The notes under the pieces: generated by a model
What the model was told of the DNA's origin: nothing
Database searches by the model: none
The model's input: the letters and a program-made list of their open reading frames with translations, nothing else
Source of the DNA: Candidatus Ethanoperedens thermophilum
Lineage (GTDB): Archaea; Halobacteriota; Methanosarcinia; Methanosarcinales; EX4572-44
Length of the DNA: 15,503 bases
NCBI GenBank assembly: GCA_012910725.1
Contig: WNEG01000031.1
Location: forward strand, 1-15,503
Reading direction: 5' to 3'
Part shown: piece after piece, positions 6,930-13,219 of the stretch
How positions within the stretch are numbered: the first letter of the stretch is position 1
How the letters are laid out: every line of letters starts with the position of its first letter
Made by a program: the position numbers and the translations under genes

Positions 6930-6940
6930 AATATATATTT
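6930..6940 (-). promoter_or_regulatory. TATA-like box for the repeat-protein gene
   Basis: Minus-strand AAATATATATT is centred about 29 bases before the ATG at 6906, the spacing expected for an archaeal TATA box and a leaderless or nearly leaderless transcript. On the plus strand it might also serve mptA, with a longer leader. Confidence 0.5.
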
Positions 6941-7031
6941 ATTGACTGCATTATGATTGTAAAAATTTTAGATTTAGAACCGAAACAGTTATCATACGTA
7001 AAAGAGGTAGAACCCAAAGGAGTTGCCTGTT

Positions 7032-7967
7032 GTGTCTTTACCAGATGTACAAGCCAATAAACCAGAGATTCCTGTAAATCTAACACGAGTGGGTGTCACA
7101 GATGTTAAAAAACTCGTAGAGATAACTCGAAAGAATAGTCGTCCAATTATACTCATCTCTACCTTTGATATTTTTGTTGATTTGCCATTGGATCGGAAGG
7201 GTGCGAATCTTTCACGAAATTTCGAGGCAGTAGATGCTGTTATAGAAGAAGCTGTTGAAAGCCCGGTGTATGAGGTGGAGGAGCTGTGTGGGGCAGTGGC
7301 AAGAAAATTGTTAGATCAACACGAATATGCGAATCGGGCAGAAGTCCGAATGAAAAGTGAGTATGCGATAAAAAGAAAAACTCCCCAGGATAAGGTGACA
7401 TGCCAGGAGATTGTTGACATGATTGCAGAGGCAACAGCAATCAGGGGCGAAAAGACGATTGTTCGGAAACTGATTGGAGCAGAAGTTCTTGGTATCACTG
7501 CATGTCCCTGCGCTCAGGAGATCATGCGGGATAAAGCAATCAACGAAATGAAAAAACTTGGAATCTCAAAAGGAATAATAGAAGAAATCCTGGAAAAGAT
7601 TCCAATGGCAACACACAACCAGCGCGGACGCGGCACAGTAACAATAGAAGTGCACGATGGAGTTAATGTACCACTTGATAAGATCATACACATCATAGAA
7701 GATTCGATGAGCGCAACGGTATATGAATTTTTGAAAAGGAGGGACGAAGCTGCCCTGGTTGAACAAGCACACCGCAATCCAAAATTCGTAGAGGATTGTG
7801 TACGTACCATGGCTCAAAAAATAGTGGAAGAATTCAAACAACTGCCAGACGATACCATTGTAACGATCAAACAGATCAACGAAGAAAGCATTCATAGACA
7901 TAATGCTTTTGCAGAGCGAACGGCTACCATGAAGGAACTGCGAGACGAACTCTGGAAGGAGAACTGA
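7032..7967 (+). CDS. mptA: GTP cyclohydrolase MptA (type IB, Fe(II)-dependent family)
   Basis: A 311-residue member of the GTP cyclohydrolase IB/COG1469 family. In methanogens MptA converts GTP to 7,8-dihydroneopterin 2',3'-cyclic phosphate, the first step of methanopterin synthesis. Visible traits are Leu-Pro-Asp-Val-Gln near the start, Asn-Leu-Thr-Arg-Val-Gly-Val-Thr, Gly-Ile-Thr-Ala-Cys-Pro-Cys-Ala-Gln-Glu (residues 154-163) and Met-Ala-Thr-His-Asn-Gln-Arg-Gly-Arg-Gly (192-201). The Cys and His residues sit where the family binds metal and substrate. I chose the GTG at 7032 because GGAG at 7019-7022 lies 9 bases before it; the in-frame TTG at 7023 would directly abut that site. mptD lies 1.4 kb downstream on the other strand. 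Confidence 0.93.
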   Translation: MSLPDVQANKPEIPVNLTRVGVTDVKKLVEITRKNSRPIILISTFDIFVDLPLDRKGANLSRNFEAVDAVIEEAVESPVYEVEELCGAVARKLLDQHEYANRAEVRMKSEYAIKRKTPQDKVTCQEIVDMIAEATAIRGEKTIVRKLIGAEVLGITACPCAQEIMRDKAINEMKKLGISKGIIEEILEKIPMATHNQRGRGTVTIEVHDGVNVPLDKIIHIIEDSMSATVYEFLKRRDEAALVEQAHRNPKFVEDCVRTMAQKIVEEFKQLPDDTIVTIKQINEESIHRHNAFAERTATMKELRDELWKEN

Positions 7968-7979
7968 AACTGTAGCTAC

Positions 7980-8076
7980 CTAAGAGTTCGTCATAAAATA
8001 ACCTCAGCAACTTTGAATCCATAAAAGTTTCAATTTTTTTGAGTTCCATGATTGGATATATTATTTCGTTACACAC
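7980..8076 (+). repeat. 97-bp repeated 3'-flanking element, copy 1
   Basis: This element is 91/97 identical to the reverse complement of 11663-11759, with 49 bases (8007-8055) perfectly conserved. It starts 12 bases after the mptA stop and ends just before the moaC stop (8078-8080). Within the conserved core AACTTT (8009-8014) can pair with AAAGTT (8024-8029), followed by seven T at 8034-8040, resembling a weak terminator for mptA. On the minus strand it also reads as 23 codons beginning MELKKIETF, so it might instead be the edge of an insertion sequence. Confidence 0.9.
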
Positions 8077-8077
8077 T

Positions 8078-8554
8078 CTAAGCTGATTTTTCTTCTTTTG
8101 TTTTACTTATTACTTTAATCTCTTGAATCATTGTTAGTGGATAGTTACCAGTTTCGTCTTTCTCTGCTGATTTTACCATATCCCAGATCGTGAGGAGGGC
8201 AGCAGAAACACCTGTTAGAGCGTCCATTTCAACACCTGTTTTACCATCTGATTTTACAGTCACCTCAACAGTTATGGTTGTGCTTGACACATCAAAACTT
8301 ATATCGATGCTGTTTATGGGGATTTGATGACACATGGGTATCAGTTCTGGTGTTTTTTTCACTGCTAAAATAGCTGCAATTCGTGCTGTTGCAAGCACAT
8401 TCCCCTTGGTCACCCGCTGATTTCTTATTGCATCAATAGTCCTGGGGCGAAGTTTAATATTTCCTGATGCAGAAGCAATTCTTAGTGAATCCTTCTTTCC
8501 ACTTATATCAACCATCTGTGCGTGGTCGTCTTTGATATGAGAAAACATGTCCAT
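8078..8554 (-). CDS. moaC: Cyclic pyranopterin monophosphate synthase MoaC
   Basis: A 158-residue MoaC, which converts the MoaA product 3',8-cyclo-dihydro-GTP to cyclic pyranopterin monophosphate in molybdopterin synthesis. In such archaea the cofactor serves Mo/W enzymes such as formylmethanofuran dehydrogenase. Motifs are Met-Val-Asp-Ile-Ser-Gly-Lys near the start, Pro-Met-Cys-His (Cys75, His76), Lys-Ser-Asp-Gly-Lys-Thr-Gly-Val-Glu-Met-Asp-Ala-Leu-Thr, and Trp-Asp-Met-Val-Lys, where Asp125 and Lys128 match the catalytic pair. The usual His-Pro after Cys is His-Gln here. The ATG at 8554 is preceded by GAGG at 8561-8564 with a 6-base gap; an in-frame TTG at 8566 overlaps that site. It is divergent from queC. 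Confidence 0.94.
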   Translation of the reverse strand: MDMFSHIKDDHAQMVDISGKKDSLRIASASGNIKLRPRTIDAIRNQRVTKGNVLATARIAAILAVKKTPELIPMCHQIPINSIDISFDVSSTTITVEVTVKSDGKTGVEMDALTGVSAALLTIWDMVKSAEKDETGNYPLTMIQEIKVISKTKEEKSA

Positions 8555-8596
8555 GCATAGCCTCAAATTTTGCTTATTGGTAAATGCATCGTAAAG

Positions 8597-8605
8597 TATA
8601 AACTT
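8597..8605 (+). promoter_or_regulatory. TATA-like box for queC
   Basis: TATAAACTT lies about 30 bases before the ATG at 8630, and no ribosome-binding site precedes that ATG. This suggests a leaderless queC mRNA. Confidence 0.5.
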
Positions 8606-8629
8606 TTCTATGACACCTCTATTAATGTT

Positions 8630-9319
8630 ATGACGAACAACGCAATAGTATTATTATCCTCTGGAATGGACTCGGTAGTTGCTTTTAAAAAAGCCTTTGA
8701 TGAATTTGATGAGCTTTTGTGTCTTACTTTTGATTATGGGCAGAGAGCTTGCAGGCATGAACTTAAATATTCGACAAAGATAGCAGCACATTATGGCGTT
8801 TCTCAACAGGTCATTGAACTGCCATGGCTTGCAGAGTTCAACAGTGCGCTTACTGCTACTGACAGGAATGTTCCAATAATTAATAGCGCAGATGAACTTG
8901 ATAGTAGTTCTATTATTTTTAAAACAGCTGAAGCGGTGTGGGTACCTGCTCGAAATATGGTATTTTTATCTATTGCCGCATCCTTTGCAGAAAACTATGG
9001 CTATGGAACAATAGTAACTGGTTTTGATTACGAGGAAGCTTTCACGTTTCCTGATAATTCAATAAGGTTTGTTGAGCTGTTTAATAAAGTGCTTGAATAC
9101 GGCACATTGAATCATCCTGTTGTGTACGCACCACTGCAATCATTTAGTAAGGTTGAGATCGTGCAACTTGGTATGAGTATCGATGCACCTTTCCAATGGT
9201 CATGGTCATGCTACAATGAGCAAGCCCTACCCTGCGGGGTGTGTGAATCCTGTATGCGTCGCAAGCGTGCCTTTGATGAGGCTGGTTTTCCTGATCCGTT
9301 TACAGCTCTGCGGGGTTAA
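8630..9319 (+). CDS. queC: 7-cyano-7-deazaguanine (preQ0) synthase QueC
   Basis: A 229-residue QueC, an ATP-dependent enzyme turning 7-carboxy-7-deazaguanine and ammonia into preQ0, the archaeosine precursor in archaea. The PP-loop region reads Leu-Ser-Ser-Gly-Met-Asp-Ser (about residues 9-15), where most homologues have Ser-Gly-Gly. Phe-Asp-Tyr-Gly-Gln-Arg and Val-Pro-Ala-Arg-Asn follow as expected. The zinc site has all four cysteines (194, 202, 205, 208), in Ser-Cys-Tyr-Asn...Pro-Cys-Gly-Val-Cys-Glu-Ser-Cys. I chose the ATG at 8630: it gives the usual length, the family alignment starts just after it, and a TATA-like box is correctly spaced. The longer frame from 8570 adds residues without family similarity. 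Confidence 0.92.
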   Translation: MTNNAIVLLSSGMDSVVAFKKAFDEFDELLCLTFDYGQRACRHELKYSTKIAAHYGVSQQVIELPWLAEFNSALTATDRNVPIINSADELDSSSIIFKTAEAVWVPARNMVFLSIAASFAENYGYGTIVTGFDYEEAFTFPDNSIRFVELFNKVLEYGTLNHPVVYAPLQSFSKVEIVQLGMSIDAPFQWSWSCYNEQALPCGVCESCMRRKRAFDEAGFPDPFTALRG

Positions 9320-9332
9320 GAGTAACAATTCA

Positions 9333-9370
9333 AATCTCGTGGTTTTATGCGGATTTCCACACAATGTTGA
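9333..9370 (+). repeat. Dispersed repeat, copy A
   Basis: This stretch, beginning AATCTCGTGGTTTTAT, matches 14752-14791 with one 2-base gap and three mismatches. It lies between the convergent stops of queC and mptD. Confidence 0.75.
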
Positions 9371-9376
9371 ACTGTA

Positions 9377-9736
9377 TCAGTTTTCCTCTATTTGCAATAT
9401 CTTCATTAAAGGATACTCAAGTTTGCTGTCATAAGACAATCTCACTGTCGCTGTGCTGCATCCAACACGCGTTATGAGTGTTACATCCAGCATGCGTCCC
9501 TCAATTTCACAGTACCCAAATTCATTTAAACGTGCATTTATGATGCCGCGGTCTATTTTTACAGTTATATCTACCACATAAGGTTGAAGAGCAATACTTT
9601 CTTCTATAGCTTTTTCCATAGAATCAACACTTGTAGGATTGATTGGGGCACCTGTGAATTGATGGTATAATGCTCCAAGTTTAATCCCTGCTTCAAATAC
9701 TGCACACTCACCAGACGATATAATCTTATGTTTCAT
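9377..9736 (-). CDS. mptD: Archaeal dihydroneopterin aldolase MptD
   Basis: A 119-residue protein matching the archaeal dihydroneopterin aldolase family (MptD, formerly DUF372, PF04038), which cleaves 7,8-dihydroneopterin to 6-hydroxymethyl-dihydropterin and glycolaldehyde in methanopterin synthesis. Supporting traits are Glu-Cys-Ala-Val-Phe-Glu-Ala-Gly-Ile-Lys-Leu-Gly-Ala-Leu-Tyr-His-Gln-Phe-Thr-Gly near the N-terminus, Ile-Glu-Glu-Ser-Ile-Ala-Leu-Gln-Pro-Tyr-Val in the middle, and the expected length. mptA being nearby strengthens the call. It is convergent with queC. The start ATG at 9736 has no ribosome-binding site, and upstream A/T-rich sequence around 9757-9765 could be a weak TATA element. 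Confidence 0.87.
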   Translation of the reverse strand: MKHKIISSGECAVFEAGIKLGALYHQFTGAPINPTSVDSMEKAIEESIALQPYVVDITVKIDRGIINARLNEFGYCEIEGRMLDVTLITRVGCSTATVRLSYDSKLEYPLMKILQIEEN

Positions 9737-10098
9737 AATAATACACTATACGTATTTTTCTTAAACATTCTGGTTTATTCATTTTGTATAGAACCACAAG
9801 ACTCCACGAGCTTTCCAGTGAAACAGCAGCACATGCCCCCACAAAACGTGCACACGTCACTGTCGAATTTTCTATTGAAATTGCTAAATCCTTAAATTTC
9901 AACGCAGAGCATACGGGGAACAAGAAAGGCACCAGAAATCCTGGACACTGGTTGGAACAGTCTTAAAACTCTGTGTACTCTGCGATTCCCCGCGGTGATA
10001 AACACTCGGATTTTTAGATAGCGCCAGTGCACACGCCCTGCTGCCACACCGAAGAGTCCAGGTTCCTACAATTAATCATGTCTCTATGATCCTATAAC
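9737..10098. other. Gene-free gap between mptD and glnA
   Basis: I find no convincing gene or RNA here. Two overlapping frames of 60-68 codons (9784-9966 plus, 9726-9932 minus) show no family features. A short inverted repeat, ATCAT/ATGAT at about 10076-10091, lies just beyond the glnA stop and might act as a weak terminator. Around 9966-10000 a stretch reading CTCTGTGTACTCTGCG and CCCCGCGGTG resembles widespread degenerate intergenic repeats. The mptD promoter must lie at the left edge. Confidence 0.5.
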
Positions 10099-11424
10099 TC
10101 ACATCACAGGCAGAAACTTCGTAATCTCGTAAGGCGTAACCTGTATCCGGTAATCGTCCCATTCCTTTTTCTTAAGCGAGATGAACCGCTCGAAAGTATG
10201 GTCCCCGAGAGCCCGCCGCACAAGATCGCTCTTCTCGGTCTCCGCGATCGCATCACCCAGGTTTTGCGGAAGCGTTTCAACACCCAGCGTCTTTCTCTCC
10301 AATTCTGTCATCGTGTAGATGTTCCGTTCCAGTGGGTCCGGCAGCTCATATCCATTTTCGACACCTTCGAGGCCTGCCGCAAGCATCACAGAAAATGTGA
10401 GATACGGGTTGCAGATTGGATCAGCAGCGCGATACTCCATCCGTGTCGCAAGTTCCTTTCCTGGCTGGTACATCGGCACCCTTATGAGCGCTGACCTGTT
10501 CCGCCGTGCCCATGCGATGTACACGGGCGCCTCAAACCCTGGAACAAGTCGCTTGTATGAGTTCACGCTTTGGGCAAAGACCGAACATATTTCTCTTGAA
10601 TGGCGGAGCAGTCCCGCGATATAGCCCTTTGCAAGATCAGAGAGGGTGTACTCATCATCCGCGTCAAAGAATGCGTTGTGATTACCTGCAAAAAGCGACT
10701 GGTGGATGTGCATGCCTGACCCGTTCTCTCCAAAGATCGGTTTTGGCATAAACGTTGCATAGACACCGAATTTCTGGGCGATCTCCTTTACGACAAGCCG
10801 ATACGTCATCACATTGTCTGCCATTGCAAGAGCATCGGTATATCTGAGATCGATCTCGTGCTGGCTCGGTGCGACCTCGTGGTGGCTATATTCTACACGG
10901 ACTCCCATCTTCTCAAGTGCAAACACGGTCTCTCTGCGATAATCGGTTGCAAGGTCGAGCGGTGTGAGATCAAAGTACCCGCCCTTATCAAGAACTTCCG
11001 TTGATTCTGAGTTCCGGAAGTAGAAGTACTCAAGCTCGGGTCCAGTAAACATCGAAAGCCCCATCTTCTTTGCCCGCTCAAGGTTTCTCTTGAGGACGTA
11101 TCTTGGATCGCCTTCGTACGGTTTCCTGTCCGGGGTCAGTACATTCACAAACATCCTCGCGGTTGCATCCTCCTGCGGCCTCCACGGGAGCACCTGAAAG
11201 GTCGAGGTGTCTGGCATTGCAACCATGTCGCTCTCTTCAATGTCCTGATAGCCAGCAATCGATGAGCCGTCAAAACCCATTCCATTTTCGAGCGCGCCTT
11301 CGAGTTCCTCTTTCGTGATTGCAAAACTCTTGAGTACACCCATAATGTCTGTGAACCACAGTCTGATGAACTTTACATTTCTTTCCTCAACTGCGGACAT
11401 TACATCATCTTTTGTCGTCGTCAT
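10099..11424 (-). CDS. glnA: Type I glutamine synthetase
   Basis: A 441-residue GlnA catalysing ATP-dependent glutamate plus ammonia to glutamine, normally a cytoplasmic dodecamer. Family signatures are MGFDGSSI at residues 49-56, Gly-Pro-Glu-Leu-Glu-Tyr at 128-133, His-His-Glu-Val-Ala-Pro-Ser-Gln-His-Glu-Ile-Asp at 181-192, NGSGMHIHQS at 234-243, Asn-Ser-Tyr-Lys-Arg-Leu-Val-Pro-Gly-Phe-Glu-Ala-Pro at 288-300, and Arg-Met-Glu-Tyr-Arg-Ala-Ala-Asp-Pro at 328-336. The length fits the GSI-alpha subtype, which lacks the adenylylation loop. The ATG at 11424 is preceded by AGGTGAT at 11428-11434. The gene is visibly more GC-rich than its neighbours (10201-10260 has 40 G+C of 60), suggesting high expression or transfer. 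No glnB or amtB is adjacent. Confidence 0.97.
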   Translation of the reverse strand: MTTTKDDVMSAVEERNVKFIRLWFTDIMGVLKSFAITKEELEGALENGMGFDGSSIAGYQDIEESDMVAMPDTSTFQVLPWRPQEDATARMFVNVLTPDRKPYEGDPRYVLKRNLERAKKMGLSMFTGPELEYFYFRNSESTEVLDKGGYFDLTPLDLATDYRRETVFALEKMGVRVEYSHHEVAPSQHEIDLRYTDALAMADNVMTYRLVVKEIAQKFGVYATFMPKPIFGENGSGMHIHQSLFAGNHNAFFDADDEYTLSDLAKGYIAGLLRHSREICSVFAQSVNSYKRLVPGFEAPVYIAWARRNRSALIRVPMYQPGKELATRMEYRAADPICNPYLTFSVMLAAGLEGVENGYELPDPLERNIYTMTELERKTLGVETLPQNLGDAIAETEKSDLVRRALGDHTFERFISLKKKEWDDYRIQVTPYEITKFLPVM

Positions 11425-11496
11425 GTTATCACCTATTATTTATTAAGTAGTCACTATCCTTTTACCGTACCTTTATGTATAACTGTTATGGTCAAA

Positions 11497-11655
11497 CTAA
11501 TATGCATACAGATTCCCATAAGGTCTGCTTGATACTGGAAGAAGTTTAACAAAAGGCTTGCTCATTACCTCCTCTAAATCAAGCCCAAAGTACTCGCAGA
11601 GCTCAGCCAGATGCTTCTTTAGAAGCTTCAGATCTTTCTCATCAAGTTCAAGCAC
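11497..11655 (-). pseudogene. Short ORF, probable 5'-truncated gene remnant
   Basis: A 52-codon frame reads from a GTG at 11655 to a TAG at 11497-11499. Its codons give a charged, helical start (Val-Leu-Glu-Leu-Asp-Glu-Lys-Asp-Leu-Lys), then Leu-Cys-Glu-Tyr-Phe-Gly-Leu-Asp-Leu-Glu-Glu-Val, and end Tyr-Gly-Asn-Leu-Tyr-Ala-Tyr. The amino acid pattern looks like real protein, but no ribosome-binding site precedes the GTG. An in-frame stop sits two codons upstream, almost at the border of the 97-bp element (11663). I read it as the 3' end of a gene cut by insertion or rearrangement there. A genuine small protein is possible. I do not recognise the family. Confidence 0.45.
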
Positions 11656-11662
11656 ACTTCAT

Positions 11663-11759
11663 GTGTGTAACGAAATAACATACCCAATCATGGAACTCAA
11701 AAAAATTGAAACTTTTATGGATTCAAAGTTGCGGAGGCTATTTCATGACGACCTCTTAG
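11663..11759 (-). repeat. 97-bp repeated 3'-flanking element, copy 2
   Basis: Reverse-complement copy of 7980-8076, with six mismatches. It begins 14 bases after the stop of the ATPase gene ending at 11774, in the same orientation relative to that gene as copy 1 has to mptA. The core with AACTTT/AAAGTT and seven T is fully conserved. Confidence 0.9.
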
Positions 11760-11773
11760 CCCTGATCACGCAT

Positions 11774-13063
11774 CTACCCACCAGTCCCAAGCAGCCACTT
11801 CCAAACAGGGATGTACGTTATCCCGCCGTCAGATTTGTCAACATTCCTTGTAAGCAGGATCAGTTCTGAAACCCTTTCCTGAAAGTTCTCTTTAAATTCA
11901 AGCAATGCTTTAATCTCCCTTTCGTCTATAACATCAGTGTAGGTGACATTAACTCCCACCAGTGTATTATCCCTCCTTTTTACAACAAAATCCACCTCTT
12001 GGCGACCTTTCCAGTAATACACCTCAAGGTTTCTTCTTTTTAGTTCAACGAAAACACTATTTTCCGCAAGTTTACCTTCATCAGATGAGAATTTGAAAGA
12101 CGCCGCATTCCGAAGACCATTGTCAATACAATATATTTTTCTTGGTTTCTGGATGGCAAGTGAAGTTTTTAGGGAATATGAGAAGAAGCTCAGTTGATAT
12201 ATGAGGTATGCCTGCTCCAGATATAAGAGATATTCCTTTATGCTGCCCACAGACAGCCCTATCGCTTTTGACATCTTCATGTAGCTTGACAGGGCTGAGA
12301 TATTTGTGAGGGAATAGTTCGCCAGATCTATCAATTTCGAACTTTCCCTTATTTTTTTACTGACTATAATATCCCGCAGCAGGATGCTGTCGAAATATTC
12401 ATTCAGACGCATAAGATTTATATCCGCATCATCTTCCAGGACAACCTCGGGAAAACCACCGCTGTTCAAATAATTCAAAAAATAGTGAATAACTTCACTT
12501 CTTTGTACATCCGCATCTTTAAGCTCGAATTCAACAAATTTTAGATATTCCCTGAACGATAACGGATAAACGGTCTTTGAGATGATCCTGCCAGTTAGCA
12601 ATGTTGACAGCTTATCAGAAAGCATCGTACTGTTTGATCCGGTTATTACGAATTTGATATCGGTGTCATAGAGGTCGTAATACTTTTTTAGCCACATTTC
12701 CCAGTTTTCTATGTTCTGTATCTCATCCAAAAATATGTACTTCTGACCGGCTGGATTGTTTATCTCGATGTAGTTCTCGAATATCCTGTCAAGTATACCG
12801 ATGCTTTTGTCTTCGAACGGTTCATCCAGATTGAAATACAGTATATTTGTCGGATCAATCCCGTTCTCGATCAGGTGGTCTATTAGCTGGTATAGTACTG
12901 TCGATTTGCCGCACCGGCGTACACCGGTTATGCAGATGATCTCCTTTATGTTCAGCAGCTTTGCGATCCCGTCGAGTGTTTCAGGTCTTGCAATACGTGT
13001 TTTTGATTCAGGGACCCTGTCGTATAGCCACCACGGATTCCATCGTTTTATGATTTCCTTCAT
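11774..13063 (-). CDS. AAA-type ATPase with DUF4143-like C-terminal domain
   Basis: A 429-residue protein of the large ATPase_AAA_14 plus DUF4143 group, common in archaea and often in accessory regions. Walker A is GVRRCGKST at residues 47-55, Walker B YIFLDEIQ at 109-116, and a sensor-like Thr-Gly-Ser-Asn-Ser at 141-145 is followed by Leu-Thr-Gly-Arg. The middle holds a winged-helix-like segment. The C-terminal part has the nuclease-fold strand Glu-Val-Asp-Phe-Val-Val (356-361), but the usual following Glu-x-Lys reads Val-Gly-Val-Asn-Val, so a nuclease activity is probably lost. The biological role of the family is not settled. No ribosome-binding site is clear. It is followed by the 97-bp element and preceded by another ATPase gene of a different family. 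Confidence 0.88.
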   Translation of the reverse strand: MKEIIKRWNPWWLYDRVPESKTRIARPETLDGIAKLLNIKEIICITGVRRCGKSTVLYQLIDHLIENGIDPTNILYFNLDEPFEDKSIGILDRIFENYIEINNPAGQKYIFLDEIQNIENWEMWLKKYYDLYDTDIKFVITGSNSTMLSDKLSTLLTGRIISKTVYPLSFREYLKFVEFELKDADVQRSEVIHYFLNYLNSGGFPEVVLEDDADINLMRLNEYFDSILLRDIIVSKKIRESSKLIDLANYSLTNISALSSYMKMSKAIGLSVGSIKEYLLYLEQAYLIYQLSFFSYSLKTSLAIQKPRKIYCIDNGLRNAASFKFSSDEGKLAENSVFVELKRRNLEVYYWKGRQEVDFVVKRRDNTLVGVNVTYTDVIDEREIKALLEFKENFQERVSELILLTRNVDKSDGGITYIPVWKWLLGTGG

Positions 13064-13092
13064 AGCACTACATCTAACATCCAGCTAAATAG

Positions 13093-13134
13093 AACCTTCT
13101 GTTATGATGGAAGGTTTGATGTAAAAATACATCA
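13093..13134. repeat. Two adjacent small hairpins
   Basis: AACCTTC (13093-13099) pairs with GAAGGTT (13110-13116), and TGATGTA (13117-13123) pairs with TACATCA (13128-13134) around an AAAA loop. They lie in the 156-base gap between the two ATPase genes and may end the upstream transcript or regulate the downstream one. Confidence 0.5.
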
Positions 13135-13219
13135 TCGTACTGGAGGGTTAACTTTGGGGGTCGAAGAAAGTGATGGGATGTTTTCATAATTTTCAGCGGT
13201 ATCCTCAAATCCTAAAATG

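Noticed and set aside
9726..9966. Overlapping ORFs on both strands between mptD and glnA
   Set aside because: Both are 60-68 codons, mutually antisense, compositionally odd and without known motifs; one overlaps the mptD start region.
11690..11869. Plus-strand ORF starting MELKKIETF
   Set aside because: Only the first 23 codons belong to the repeated element; the rest is antisense to the ATPase gene, so the continuous ORF is accidental, though the short start may be an IS remnant.
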